64,000 nucleotides of DNA from Streptomyces sp. CB02923. Lineage in GTDB: Bacteria; Actinomycetota; Actinomycetes; Streptomycetales; Streptomycetaceae. Location: the NCBI RefSeq assembly GCF_001905005.1, contig NZ_LWKZ01000023.1, positions 806,001 to 870,000 on the forward strand, in the 5' to 3' direction. Below are positions 9,099 to 18,545 of this stretch, one piece after another. The position numbers were made by a program, and so were the translations under genes. Numbering within the stretch: the stretch's first letter is position 1; every line of letters starts with the position of its first letter. The notes under the pieces were generated by a model, which was not told the DNA's origin, made no database searches, and worked only from the letters and a program-made list of their open reading frames with translations.

Positions 9099-10339
9099 GG
9101 CTTGACCTCGACAATGCTCAGTTCCGGGATGGGAAAGACCAGCCGGCCGCCCCAGGCGTGCACGAAGGACAGCTGCTCGACCAGCTCGGCGCGCAGGTTC
9201 CAGGGGAGGACGAGCACGTAGTCCGGCCGGTCGGCGCTGATCTGCTCGGGCGGCAGGACCGGGATGCGGGTGCCCGGGGTGAACCTGCCGTGCTTGTAGG
9301 GGTTGCGGTCGACGGTGTACGGCAGCAGGTCGGGCCGGATGCCGCAGTGGTTGAGCAGAGTGTTGCCCTTGCCCGGGGCGCCGTAGCCGACGACCGTCTC
9401 GCCGCGCTCGGCCGCCTCGACGAGGAACCTGAGGAGGTCCCGGCGCACCTTGGCCACCCGGGTGGAGAACTCGGTGTAACCCGACAGCTCCTGCAGACCG
9501 GCGGCCTTCTCCTGGCCCAGTACGTCGGTCACCCGGCGGGACGGCTCGCCCGCCACCTCGGCCGGCCGGGCCCACAGCCGGACGGAGCCGCCGTGCGTGG
9601 GCAGCAGCTCGACGTCCACGAGCGCGAGGCCGCCGCTCGCCAGCGCGCGGGCCGCGGACGCGACCGTGTAGTACTGGAAGTGCTCGTGGTAGATCGTGTC
9701 GTACTGGTTCTTCTCGATCAGGGTCAGCAGGTGCTGCACCTCGATGGAGACCCAGCCGTCGTCGGCGACCAGGGCGCGCAGCCCCCGGGTGAACCCGACG
9801 ACGTCGGGGATGTGCGCGTACACGTTGTTGGCCACGACCAGGTCCGCCGGGCCGTGCTCGGCCCGGACGGCCGAGCCGGTGGCCGGGTCCAGGAATTCCG
9901 TGAGCGTGGGCACACCCGCGTCCCGCGCCGCGGCGCCGACGTTCACCGACGGCTCGATGCCGAGGCAGCGGATCCCGCGGTCCGCCACATGCCGCAGCAG
10001 GTAACCGTCGTTGCTCGCGACCTCGACCACGAAGGCTTCCTTGTCTTCGGAGTCGAGATCCAGCCGCTGGACGGCGTCGGCGACGAACGTGCGCGCATGC
10101 TCCACCCAGGAGGTCGAGTAGGAGGAGAAGTACGCGTACTGCGTGAAGGTCTCCTCCGGGGTGATCAGCGGCGGGATCTGCGCGAGCCAGCAGTCGGTGC
10201 AGACCCGCAGGTGCAGCGGGTACGTCGGCTCCGGCCGGTCCAGTTGGTCCGCGGCGAGAAAACTCTCGCACGGCGGGGTCGCCCCGAGATCGACGACGCT
10301 GGCCATCGCCGCCGAGCCGCAGAGTCGGCATCGTGTCAT
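9095..10339 (-). CDS. SAM-dependent sugar C-methyltransferase (TylCIII/NovU-type three-domain family)
   Basis: A 414-residue protein with the three-part layout of nucleotide-sugar C-methyltransferases. An N-terminal zinc-binding domain has CRLCG at residues 4-8 and a second pair around CTDCW. The SAM-binding core has VVEVASNDGYLLRHV, and the catalytic region has EHFQYYT. The C-terminal domain ends with an NAD-like fold (VVGYGAPGKGNTLLN). These enzymes methylate C3 of 4-keto-deoxysugars to give branched sugars. It overlaps its neighbours by 4 nt. With the nucleotidyltransferase and 3,5-epimerase-like gene it argues for a branched-chain sugar in the polymer. Confidence 0.88.
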   Translation of the reverse strand: MTRCRLCGSAAMASVVDLGATPPCESFLAADQLDRPEPTYPLHLRVCTDCWLAQIPPLITPEETFTQYAYFSSYSTSWVEHARTFVADAVQRLDLDSEDKEAFVVEVASNDGYLLRHVADRGIRCLGIEPSVNVGAAARDAGVPTLTEFLDPATGSAVRAEHGPADLVVANNVYAHIPDVVGFTRGLRALVADDGWVSIEVQHLLTLIEKNQYDTIYHEHFQYYTVASAARALASGGLALVDVELLPTHGGSVRLWARPAEVAGEPSRRVTDVLGQEKAAGLQELSGYTEFSTRVAKVRRDLLRFLVEAAERGETVVGYGAPGKGNTLLNHCGIRPDLLPYTVDRNPYKHGRFTPGTRIPVLPPEQISADRPDYVLVLPWNLRAELVEQLSFVHAWGGRLVFPIPELSIVEVKP

Positions 10340-11544
10340 TTACTGCCCCCCATTGCTTCCGTCCGACCCGCGATTGCGGTGCGGTACCCCTCCACCAGGC
10401 GCTCAAGGCCGACGGCCGGGCTGAACCCCTGCTCGTAACGGCGCCGGGCCGCCTGGCCCATCTCCCGGTTGCGGTCCGGCCCGGCCGTGATCCGGCGCAG
10501 GCAGGACGCGAGCGAGGCGGGCTCGCCCGGCCGGTGCAGCAGCCCGGTCACCCCGTCCTCGACGAGTTCGACGAAGGCGCCGTGACCGGCGGCGACGGCC
10601 GGCACCCCGGCCGCCATCGCCTCCACGACCACCAGGCCGAACGCCTCCAGCCACGTCGAGGGCGCCACCACGGCGACCGACCGCGCGACGGCCTCCCGGC
10701 ACCGGTCCGCGTCGTACAGGCCGACGAACCGCACGTCGTCCCGGCCCGCCGCCCAGGCGCCCACCTCCCGCTCCAGCGGCCCCGCACCGGCGACCACGAG
10801 CGGCACACCCACCCCGCCGCCCGCGGCGATCTCGTCCCACGCGGCCATGAGCAGCCGCACGCCCTTGGCCTCCGCGAGCCGGCCGAGATAGAGCAGATGC
10901 TCGCCGGTGCCCGACCGGCGGGCGCCCGGGTCGGGTACGAAGTTGTGCTTGACCGCCAGCCGCTCGGCCGGCATCCCGGCCCGCACCAGCACGTCGCGCT
11001 GCGCCGCGGAGATGCAGAAGAACCGCGTGACGCCGGACCACCACCGCCGCCGGTTGACCGACAGACTGACCGCGAGCGGCACCGTCGCCAGCCGGGAGCC
11101 CCGGTAGCAGCCGTGCCGGACGGCGGGCAGCGGCGCCGTCCCGACGCACTCGGTGCACGGCCGTCCGTCCCGCTGGAGCGTGCCGGGCGGGCAGATCTGG
11201 GTGTAGTTGTGCAGCGTGGCGACGGCGGGTACCCCGGCGTCGGCGCAGGCGGCCAGCACCGCGGGCGACAGGAGCGGGAAGACGTTGTGGATGTGCACCA
11301 CGTCCGGCCGTTCGGCGCGGAGCCGGGCAGCGAGCTCCGTGCGGACCGCCGGGTTCCACGGCACCAGCAGCGGCACCGCGGCCTTGCCCAGCAGGGACCG
11401 GGCGGCGATGTCGTCGCTGCGCCGCTCGAACATCTCGACCCGGTGGCCGGCCGCGCGCAGCAGCCCCGCCTCCTGGTCGACGACCTTGTTCTCCCCGCTC
11501 GGCTGCGCCGACGCGTAGCGGTTGTGCACCACGAGAACGTGCAT
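10336..11544 (-). CDS. Family 4 glycosyltransferase
   Basis: The 402-residue protein starts at the ATG at 11544, with GGAGGTGACC 6-15 nt upstream. GT-B fold signatures are clear: the N-terminal donor/acceptor loop VHNRYASAQPSGENKVVDQE, HIHNVFPLLSP, the GT4 motif HLLYLGRLAEAKGV and the C-terminal EX7E region STWLEAFGLVVVEAMAAG. It would add one sugar of the repeat unit. It overlaps the methyltransferase gene by 4 nt and lies 8 nt after the ligase-like gene. Confidence 0.92.
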   Translation of the reverse strand: MHVLVVHNRYASAQPSGENKVVDQEAGLLRAAGHRVEMFERRSDDIAARSLLGKAAVPLLVPWNPAVRTELAARLRAERPDVVHIHNVFPLLSPAVLAACADAGVPAVATLHNYTQICPPGTLQRDGRPCTECVGTAPLPAVRHGCYRGSRLATVPLAVSLSVNRRRWWSGVTRFFCISAAQRDVLVRAGMPAERLAVKHNFVPDPGARRSGTGEHLLYLGRLAEAKGVRLLMAAWDEIAAGGGVGVPLVVAGAGPLEREVGAWAAGRDDVRFVGLYDADRCREAVARSVAVVAPSTWLEAFGLVVVEAMAAGVPAVAAGHGAFVELVEDGVTGLLHRPGEPASLASCLRRITAGPDRNREMGQAARRRYEQGFSPAVGLERLVEGYRTAIAGRTEAMGGSK

Positions 11545-11552
11545 CTTTGAGG

Positions 11553-12851
11553 TCACCTCCGATCCCGGGCCCAGCGCGGGACATGTCGTCGTGGGGGTTC
11601 GGGCGCCGCGCGGGGCGTGGCCGCGGCGGGTGCCGTCAGCAGTGCGGCGGCCACGGTCAGGTGCAGCAGGTACGGCGAGGCGTCGCCCAGCCCGGCCTCG
11701 GTGTACGACGCGATCACGCAGTAGCTGATCAGGAAGATCGCACAGGCCCTCGGCAGCGACGGCGGCCGCAGCAACGCGACGCCGCCCAGCACGACGATGA
11801 TCGCCGCCACCAGAGCGATGCCGGCCAGCCCCTGCTCGTGGTAGACGGCCAGCCAGCTGTTGTCGATCGGCAGCCCGCCGAACGACTTGTCGCCCAGGCC
11901 CACGCCGAACAGCGTCTTCACGGCCGTCCGCGGCGCTGCCAGCAGGGCGTCCCAGACCGTGGCCCGGCCGGTGAGGCTGGTGAGGTTCTCCTGACTCTGG
12001 CCGCGCAGGAACCACGCCCGCAGCGCGGAGGCGAACCCCACCGCCGCCACCGCGGCGCACAGCACCGCCCACGTGAAGAACCGGCGGGCGGCGGCGCTGG
12101 TCAGGACGAGTGAGCCGATCGCCAACGTCAGCCCGATGAGCAGGCCGAGCGTGGCCGTCCGGGTATGGGTCAGCACGAGCAGGACGAGTGAGGGGACGAT
12201 GACGACCGCCGCGCCGGCCCGGTCGGTGCGGCGGTCCAGCACGAGCAGCACCGTGAGCCCGATGATCACTGCGGCGTACTGTCCGATCTGCGGCGGGGTG
12301 AGCGGCCACAACGCGCCGACGAGACGCCCGCCGTAGAGGTCGGGCATGGCCGCGCCCGGCGAGACCACCGCACCGGCGGCGACCGTCCCGAGCACCGCGA
12401 AGTACATCCGGATGTGGTGCCGTACGAACGTCAGGCCGCCGTCCCACCAGCGGCTGAGCAGCCACAGCGTGCCGACGAAGAGAGCCAGCCGGGTGCAGCG
12501 GAACAGCGCGCCGAGCCCCGACTCCAGTTGCAGGCTGGAGAGCACGCTCGGCACGAGGAGCAGGGTGAGCAGGAGCAGGAAGGCGCTGGCCCGGATGCGC
12601 AGCCGGAGGTTGAGCGCGAGCGCCAGCGTGAACGCCGCGATCAGCGCGCCCATGGTGACGAGCTGGATGAGGGAGCGGGGCAGCGGGATGACGGTCTTCG
12701 CCCCGGCGGAGCCGAGCGTGTTGAGGATCAGCAGCCCCCAGACGATCCCCACGGTCTTCGGCACCCCGGCCGGGCGCGCTCCGGCGCCGGGCCGGGTGCC
12801 CTGCGTGTCCGCTCCGCCCGGCAGCCCACCGTGCCGCAGGTCCCCGGCCAT
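11553..12851 (-). CDS. O-antigen ligase-like / polymerase-like membrane protein
   Basis: A 432-residue protein with about 11-12 hydrophobic spans and one large extracytoplasmic loop late in the sequence, the Wzy/WaaL topology. The loop carries LPIDNSWLAVYHEQGLAG, which resembles the conserved NS(Y/W)L...E.G segment of the O-antigen ligase superfamily. It could be the Wzy polymerase of the exopolysaccharide or a ligase. The start is either the ATG at 12851 or the GTG at 12860, which would overlap the upstream stop; neither has a strong ribosome binding site. Confidence 0.8.
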   Translation of the reverse strand: MAGDLRHGGLPGGADTQGTRPGAGARPAGVPKTVGIVWGLLILNTLGSAGAKTVIPLPRSLIQLVTMGALIAAFTLALALNLRLRIRASAFLLLLTLLLVPSVLSSLQLESGLGALFRCTRLALFVGTLWLLSRWWDGGLTFVRHHIRMYFAVLGTVAAGAVVSPGAAMPDLYGGRLVGALWPLTPPQIGQYAAVIIGLTVLLVLDRRTDRAGAAVVIVPSLVLLVLTHTRTATLGLLIGLTLAIGSLVLTSAAARRFFTWAVLCAAVAAVGFASALRAWFLRGQSQENLTSLTGRATVWDALLAAPRTAVKTLFGVGLGDKSFGGLPIDNSWLAVYHEQGLAGIALVAAIIVVLGGVALLRPPSLPRACAIFLISYCVIASYTEAGLGDASPYLLHLTVAAALLTAPAAATPRAAPEPPRRHVPRWARDRR

Positions 12852-12852
12852 C

Positions 12853-14379
12853 TCAATCACCGGCCCGCGGATCGAGGGTGCTGTCCGCGTCCTGCTCGTA
12901 GGGCGTGCCCTGCCACTGCCCGAAGTCGAGCACCCGGCTGGGGTCGTGGGCGACGAAGGTCCAGGGGCCGACGTAGACGTTGTCGTGCCAGCGGTTGTGC
13001 TGCTTGTGGGTGATCGCCTCGGCCACCCGCTCACCCTGGTACGGCGACCAGTCCGGGTAGGTGCCGTAGTTGGCGAGCACCGCCATCCGGTCGCACTTCG
13101 CCGTGCACCCGACGACGGACTTGTCCAGCACGAAGCGGTTGTCGTGGATGTCCACCCGCTGGGTCTTCCACCGGCAGTCGGCGTAGAGCGGTGCGGTGGC
13201 GATGGCCGGCCGCGCGCAGCGGCCGGGGTCCCGCACCAGCAATGTGCAGTCACCGGAGGAGGTGTTGGCCGGGCTGTTGCAGAACCGGTCGGCGTTCTCC
13301 CACAGGGTGATTCCGGACCAGTTGTTCTCCAGCACGTTCCGATAGATATCGATCTTGTCCGTGCGGGCCTTGACCCGCGGTTCGCCGCCGGACTCGGACA
13401 GGTAGACGGTCGCGAACGGGAAGCCGTCGCCGCGGTCGGCGTACCTGCGGCCCTCCACCCGGTTGTTGCGCCGGATCGTGTTCTTCCGGATGACCGCGTT
13501 GTAGCTGGTCTCATAGATCAGTGCGGCACCGTCGTTGGCCTCCAGCACGTTGTCCTCGATGCGGAAGTCGTTGTTGTTGGTGTCCGCCCACAATCCGGTT
13601 CCGCGGTTGTCGTGCACCCAGTTGCCGCGTACGTCGGCTCCGTCGACGGCCCAGAACTTCACGCCGCCGGTGCAGCCGCAGCCCTCCCGCCGCCGCTCCC
13701 AGTCGCCGGTGTTGTTGCCCACGATCTCGTTGCCCTCGACCACCAGAGCGCTGATGCGGCCGCCGTCCTTGTACGCGTTCATGCCGTACTGGCCGTTGCC
13801 GCGCAGGCAGTTGGCGCGGACCCGCTGGCGGGCACCGGCCATCAGCCCGGCGCCGGAGTTGTACTGGATCGTCGAGTGCTCGATCACCCACCCGTCGGCC
13901 GAGTCGTGGTTGACCACGCCCTCGTCGTGCGGCGCGACGAACCCCTGCACGGTCAGGTGGCGGAGGGTGACGTCGGGGGCGGTACCGCTGAACGCGTACT
14001 GGTTCTTCTTCCCGCCGTCGAGCACCGCGCCCGGCGCACCGAGGTAGCGGTTGCCCTTCTTGGGGACGACCTGGGCGTAGCGGTCCGGATCGAGCCGGTG
14101 CCGACCCGGCCGGAGCCAGAACATGGTGTCCGGGGGACTGCTCCTGGTCTTCGCGGCCAGGTCGCCGACCACCGCGGGGTCGACCGTCACCGCGCCCGCC
14201 GGTGCCTTCGCCGGCCCGGGGGCAGGCTTGGCGCACACCTTGGCCGGGGACGACCGGGCCCCGGACGTGGAGGGCGCGGCGGTCGGCTGCGACCCGGCGC
14301 CCGGCGTGCCGACGCAGCCGGACGCCAGCAGTGCCAGTGCCGCCGTCGGCAACGCCCGGTTCCGCCACTTGATCCCCAC
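12853..14379 (-). CDS. Secreted right-handed parallel beta-helix protein (lipoprotein)
   Basis: A GTG at 14379 follows AGGGGG by 5 nt and gives 508 residues. The N-terminus is a signal peptide ending LALLASGCVG with a candidate lipobox cysteine, then a proline/serine-rich linker (residues 25-60). The rest has repeating coils such as VEGNEIVGNN, VRGNWVHDNRG, IEDNVLEANDG and IRKNTIRRNN, typical of parallel beta-helix (pectate-lyase-like, NosD/beta-helix) proteins. Cysteine pairs late in the sequence suggest extracellular disulfides. It may bind, trim or organise the polysaccharide outside the membrane; a lyase activity is possible but no catalytic set is identifiable. Confidence 0.85.
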   Translation of the reverse strand: MGIKWRNRALPTAALALLASGCVGTPGAGSQPTAAPSTSGARSSPAKVCAKPAPGPAKAPAGAVTVDPAVVGDLAAKTRSSPPDTMFWLRPGRHRLDPDRYAQVVPKKGNRYLGAPGAVLDGGKKNQYAFSGTAPDVTLRHLTVQGFVAPHDEGVVNHDSADGWVIEHSTIQYNSGAGLMAGARQRVRANCLRGNGQYGMNAYKDGGRISALVVEGNEIVGNNTGDWERRREGCGCTGGVKFWAVDGADVRGNWVHDNRGTGLWADTNNNDFRIEDNVLEANDGAALIYETSYNAVIRKNTIRRNNRVEGRRYADRGDGFPFATVYLSESGGEPRVKARTDKIDIYRNVLENNWSGITLWENADRFCNSPANTSSGDCTLLVRDPGRCARPAIATAPLYADCRWKTQRVDIHDNRFVLDKSVVGCTAKCDRMAVLANYGTYPDWSPYQGERVAEAITHKQHNRWHDNVYVGPWTFVAHDPSRVLDFGQWQGTPYEQDADSTLDPRAGD

Positions 14380-14387
14380 GCGTCCCC

Positions 14388-16340
14388 CTAGCCGCGGAAC
14401 CTGAGTACGGTGGTGAACCCCTGCCCGCCGCCGGTGAAGCCGGTGCCGACCAGCGTCGTGGAGGGTTCCTTGCGCCCGAAGCCGGGGGAGTACCAGCCCA
14501 GCGGAGGGCCGGTCTCGCCGCGATGGGCCCGCCAGGACAGCTGTCCGTCCAGGTCGAGCACCGCGCAGCGGTCCTCGCCGTCCCGGGTCCAGGTGAGCGC
14601 TGCCCGGTTCCCCACCAGGCCCGCGGTGATCGCGGGGCCGAGGTGGAACGCCAGCCGCACGGCCCGGCGCGGGCCGCGCACCTCGTCGACCACTCGCAGC
14701 TCCTTGGCCGCGGCGGTCAGCTCCACCCGGCGGCGGTGCACGGACGGCCGGTAACCGTCGTGCTCGGCGCACCAGCGGGCCACCCCCGTCCCGGACGTGT
14801 CCGCGACCAGGACGCGGCTGCGGGCATGCCGGGTCCACAGGAACGGGCCGCCGGAGACGGACTGGTCGCCGCCGTCCAGCTGCACGGTGTTGTGGCCGAG
14901 GGTCGACCGGAAGTACCGCCGCCACTCCGGCTGCCCGTGGTAGCAGAACGTCCCCGGGTCGGCGAGCACCTCGACCCCGTCGTGCCGGACCTCCAGGGAC
15001 AGCGCGTCCGCGTGGGCATGCGCGGCGATGGACAGGAAGCCGTGCGGACCACCGTCGCAGCGGCACCAGATCTCCTCCGGGCCGCGCAGGATGGTCATGC
15101 CCGCGTCGGCGAAGTGGCCCGGCCGGGTTGCCGGGCGGACCACGCCCGGCACGGTTGCGTCCTTCGCGTACGGCCGGATGAGCGCGGCCAGCAGCGGGGT
15201 GCGCACATCGGTGCCGGTCACGGCCGGCCACCAGGTGAGCCGGCCGAACACCGCTTCCCCGGTGGCCAGCAGCGAGGCCCAGCGGCCGGTACCCGCGCCG
15301 TCCAGGACCAGACCGTGACCGTCGTCCGCGTCCCCCTGGCGCGGCGGCCGCAGCCGGCCGTCCACCACGGCCGCGAGCGCGTCGGTCATCCGCAGCAGCA
15401 CCAGGCGGACGGACGCGGGGACCGGCACACCGGCGGCATCCGCCTCGGCCATCGCGGCCAGGCCGAGCTCCAGCACGAGTCCGTGATATTCGGTGGCCAG
15501 CTCGCGGTTGAGGCCGGAGCCGAAGGTGTTGCCGCGCAGGTGCCGCTCCAGCGACCGCAGCGCCCCGGCCCGCCAGCGCGCCGAGGCGGGGAACCACCCG
15601 AACGCGCAGGCCGCCGCGAACTGCCCGGCGGCCTCGGCGATGACGTGGTTGTTCGCCGAAGACCCCCGGCTGGGAAAGGCGGCCAGCCAGCGCTGGTGGT
15701 GCCAGACCTGCTCCCGCGCCACCGGATTGTCCTCGAACAGCCCGGCCGCCCCCGGCCAGCCGTCGAGCAGCCGGCGGATCCACACCCAGGACAGCAGCCG
15801 GATGCCCAGCTCGATGCCGCTGATCCAGTGCACGCCGCGCAGCGGCGGGTTGGCCGCCCACCACGACCGCAGATGCCCGGCCACCCGCTCGGCGTACCGC
15901 TCGTTCCCGCTGATCGCGTAGGCGGCGGCGAGCACGGTGAGGTACTGGTGCCGGGACAGCTCCCAGATCTGCTTGATGTCCCCGACCGTCTCCTCGTCCC
16001 GGTACGGCACGTCGAAGGCGTGGCCCCACGGGGCCCGGCGCCCGGTCTTCGGGTCGTACCACCAGTCGGGGTCGGCCAGGTCGTCGCGGACCACCCCGAA
16101 ATACTCGACGTGCCCGGCCATCAGCCGGTCCGCCTCGGCGAGCAGACGTTTCGCGGCGTCCGGAGGTATCGCGGCGATCGTCCCGGCGGGCAGTACCGCG
16201 GTGAACCGGGCACCGGCCACGCGCGGGCAGTGCGGCCGCGCCGACCGCCACCGCCGCCTGCGCACCGCGTCGCCCGCCCGGCCGCCGACCTCCCGCGGCC
16301 CCATCCGGGACAGGCGCCGCAGGTACCAGCCCGCGTTCAT
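14388..16340 (-). CDS. Heparinase II/III family protein (polysaccharide lyase-like)
   Basis: A 650-residue protein with an N-terminal alpha/alpha-toroid region (GHAFDVPYRDEETVGDIKQ, SWWAANPPLRGVHWISGIE, SSANNHVIAEAAG) and a C-terminal beta-sandwich with the heparinase signature AHAHADALSLEVRHDG and LGHNTVQLDG. Family members cleave uronic-acid polysaccharides by beta-elimination. I see no signal peptide, so it may be cytoplasmic, as in other EPS clusters where a heparinase neighbours an asparagine synthase and the two-domain oxidoreductase. The GDP-mannose dehydrogenase of this operon could supply the uronic acid. The start is the ATG at 16340; a GTG at 16346 would overlap the upstream stop. 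Confidence 0.88.
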   Translation of the reverse strand: MNAGWYLRRLSRMGPREVGGRAGDAVRRRRWRSARPHCPRVAGARFTAVLPAGTIAAIPPDAAKRLLAEADRLMAGHVEYFGVVRDDLADPDWWYDPKTGRRAPWGHAFDVPYRDEETVGDIKQIWELSRHQYLTVLAAAYAISGNERYAERVAGHLRSWWAANPPLRGVHWISGIELGIRLLSWVWIRRLLDGWPGAAGLFEDNPVAREQVWHHQRWLAAFPSRGSSANNHVIAEAAGQFAAACAFGWFPASARWRAGALRSLERHLRGNTFGSGLNRELATEYHGLVLELGLAAMAEADAAGVPVPASVRLVLLRMTDALAAVVDGRLRPPRQGDADDGHGLVLDGAGTGRWASLLATGEAVFGRLTWWPAVTGTDVRTPLLAALIRPYAKDATVPGVVRPATRPGHFADAGMTILRGPEEIWCRCDGGPHGFLSIAAHAHADALSLEVRHDGVEVLADPGTFCYHGQPEWRRYFRSTLGHNTVQLDGGDQSVSGGPFLWTRHARSRVLVADTSGTGVARWCAEHDGYRPSVHRRRVELTAAAKELRVVDEVRGPRRAVRLAFHLGPAITAGLVGNRAALTWTRDGEDRCAVLDLDGQLSWRAHRGETGPPLGWYSPGFGRKEPSTTLVGTGFTGGGQGFTTVLRFRG

Positions 16341-16342
16341 GG

Positions 16343-18520
16343 TCACGGCGTCCTCGCCAAGGTCACCGGCGCGCCGCCGGCCAGGCCGGACTGCACGGCG
16401 AGGGTGGCCGCCGTGGTGGCGACCAGCGACTCCAGCGGCACCGGCATCGGCCCGCCGGTCCGCACGGCCTTGACGAACGCGGCCAGCTCGGCGTTCTGGC
16501 CCTTGTCCCGGGCCTTGGGCAGCCGCGAACCGACCCACCGCTTACGGGGGCCGTCGTACACAGCGGCCCGTACGAAGTCGTCGAGCCGCAGCACCTTGCC
16601 GTCCGCGACCAGATCCAGCGTCTCCTTGGGGAAGCCGGCCGCACCGGTGGTGACGTAGCTGATCGTGGCGGTGGACCCGTCCGGGTAGCGCAGCACGACC
16701 TGCAGGTCCTCGTTGCCGGAGGTGGCGACCGCGTACACCGAGACCGGGTCGGCCCCGAGCAGCCAGCTCGCCGTGTCGATGAAGTGCCCGCCCTCGCCGG
16801 CGAACCGCGAGCCCTCGGTGCCTTGCCGGAGATACCAGCTGCCGTGCTGCAACCGGCCCGCGTTCACGAGATAGCGCAGGCTCGCCGGACCGCTCCGGGT
16901 GCCGAACCGCTGCCGGGCTTCCCCCAGCAGCGGCGCGAACCGGCGGTTGAAGCCGACCTGCAGCCGGTCGTTGCCGGACTCCTCCACCGCCGCGAGCACG
17001 CCCGCGAGGTCGTCCTCGGTGAGGGCCAGGGGCTTCTCCACGAACACCGTCTTGCCGGCCAGCAGCGCTCTTCGGGTCAGTTCGGCGTGCGAGCTGTGCC
17101 GGGTGACCACGAACACCGCGTCGATCGACGGGTCGCCGAGCACGGCGTCGAGATCGGTGGTCGCCTCGGCGAAGCCGAACTTCCGCTGCGCGTTGGCCGC
17201 GGACAGCGCCGTCGTGGTGACGACCGCCGACAGCGTGACGCCGTCGCGCCGCGCCAGGTGCGGCAGCAGCATCGACGTGGCGTAGTTTCCCGCGCCGACG
17301 AACGCGAGACGCACCGGCGTCCCGGCGGGCCGGGCCGGGCCGGGCCGCACGTTCACCGCGGGCACGGCCACCGCGGGGACCTCCGCTTCCCCCGCGTGTT
17401 CGGGGTACCGGAACAGCACCGCAACGGCCTTCAGGCCGCCGTCCTTCAGGCGCTGATACGTTTCGACGGCGTCGTCGAAGTCGGCTGTGTGGGAGATCAG
17501 GGGCTCCACGTCGACGCTGCCGCGGGCGAGGAGATCGAGGAAGCACGCCAGGTTGCGGCGCTCGGTCCAGCGCACGTAGCCGATCGGGTAGTCCCGCCCT
17601 TCCAGCTCGTACTCCGGGTCGTAGCGCCCGGGGCCGTACGACCGGGAGAACCGGACGTCCAGCTCCTTCTCGTAGTACGCGTTCCACGGCAGGTCCAGAC
17701 GGCACTTGCCGATGTCGACGACCCGGCCGCGGTCCCGGCTCAGCCGGGCGGCCAGCTCGACGGGCTGGTTGCTGCCGCCGCCCGCGGCCAGATACACCTG
17801 GTCCACGCCGTGACCGCCGGTGAGTTCGGCGACGGCGGCCTCCACGGCAGGCGACGCGGGATCGCCGCAGGCCGCGGCGCCCAGGCGGTCGGCGAGCCCG
17901 CAGCGCACCGGGTCGGGGTCGACCCCGACGACGCGGACGCCCGCGGCGGCCAGCAGCTGTACCACCAGCTGTCCGATCAGCCCGAGGCCGATGACCAGCG
18001 CCACGTCGCCGAGCTGCGGCTCGCCGCGGCGGACACCCTGCAACGCGATCGACCCGACGGTGCCGAAGGCCGCGTGCCGTGGCGCGAGGCCGTCCGGCAC
18101 CCGGGCGTAGAGGTTCTTCGGCACCCAGTTCAGCTCGGCGTGCAACGCGTGCTCGTTGCCGGCGCAGGCCACGAGGTCGCCGACCGCCACATCGTCGATC
18201 CCGGTGCCGACCTGCTCGACCACTCCGCACAGCGAATAGCCCAGCGGCGTGTAGGAGTCCAGCTTGCCCATCACCTTGCGGTAGGTGGCGGGCACCCCGT
18301 TGGTGGCCACGCTCTGCATGACCTTGGCCACCTGGTCCGGCCGGGAGCGGGCCTTGCCCACCATCGACATGCCGGCCTCGGACACCTTCATGAGCTCGGT
18401 CCCGGTGGATATCAGCGAGTAGGCGCTGCGGACCAGCACCCCGCCCGGCTTGCACCCCGGAACCGGCACGTCGAGCACCGCCAGCTCGCCGCTCTTGTAG
18501 TTCTGCACGACCTGTTTCAC
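16343..18520 (-). CDS. Bi-domain oxidoreductase: MDR alcohol dehydrogenase fused to Gfo/Idh/MocA
   Basis: The start is the GTG at 18520 with GAGGAG 6 nt upstream, giving 725 residues. The N-terminal half (about 1-360) is a medium-chain dehydrogenase with the Rossmann motif VIGLGLIGQLVVQLL; the usual zinc-ligand GHE motif near the N-terminus is not evident. After a proline-rich linker the C-terminal half (about 385-725) is a Gfo/Idh/MocA oxidoreductase: VGAGNYATSMLLPHL, then the catalytic-lysine motif FVEKPLALTEDD. This fusion is found next to heparinase and asparagine synthase genes in EPS clusters. I infer two successive oxidations/reductions on one nucleotide sugar; the substrate is unknown. 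Confidence 0.88.
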   Translation of the reverse strand: MKQVVQNYKSGELAVLDVPVPGCKPGGVLVRSAYSLISTGTELMKVSEAGMSMVGKARSRPDQVAKVMQSVATNGVPATYRKVMGKLDSYTPLGYSLCGVVEQVGTGIDDVAVGDLVACAGNEHALHAELNWVPKNLYARVPDGLAPRHAAFGTVGSIALQGVRRGEPQLGDVALVIGLGLIGQLVVQLLAAAGVRVVGVDPDPVRCGLADRLGAAACGDPASPAVEAAVAELTGGHGVDQVYLAAGGGSNQPVELAARLSRDRGRVVDIGKCRLDLPWNAYYEKELDVRFSRSYGPGRYDPEYELEGRDYPIGYVRWTERRNLACFLDLLARGSVDVEPLISHTADFDDAVETYQRLKDGGLKAVAVLFRYPEHAGEAEVPAVAVPAVNVRPGPARPAGTPVRLAFVGAGNYATSMLLPHLARRDGVTLSAVVTTTALSAANAQRKFGFAEATTDLDAVLGDPSIDAVFVVTRHSSHAELTRRALLAGKTVFVEKPLALTEDDLAGVLAAVEESGNDRLQVGFNRRFAPLLGEARQRFGTRSGPASLRYLVNAGRLQHGSWYLRQGTEGSRFAGEGGHFIDTASWLLGADPVSVYAVATSGNEDLQVVLRYPDGSTATISYVTTGAAGFPKETLDLVADGKVLRLDDFVRAAVYDGPRKRWVGSRLPKARDKGQNAELAAFVKAVRTGGPMPVPLESLVATTAATLAVQSGLAGGAPVTLARTP

Positions 18521-18545
18521 CCGAGCTCCTCTTGTTTCCACACCG

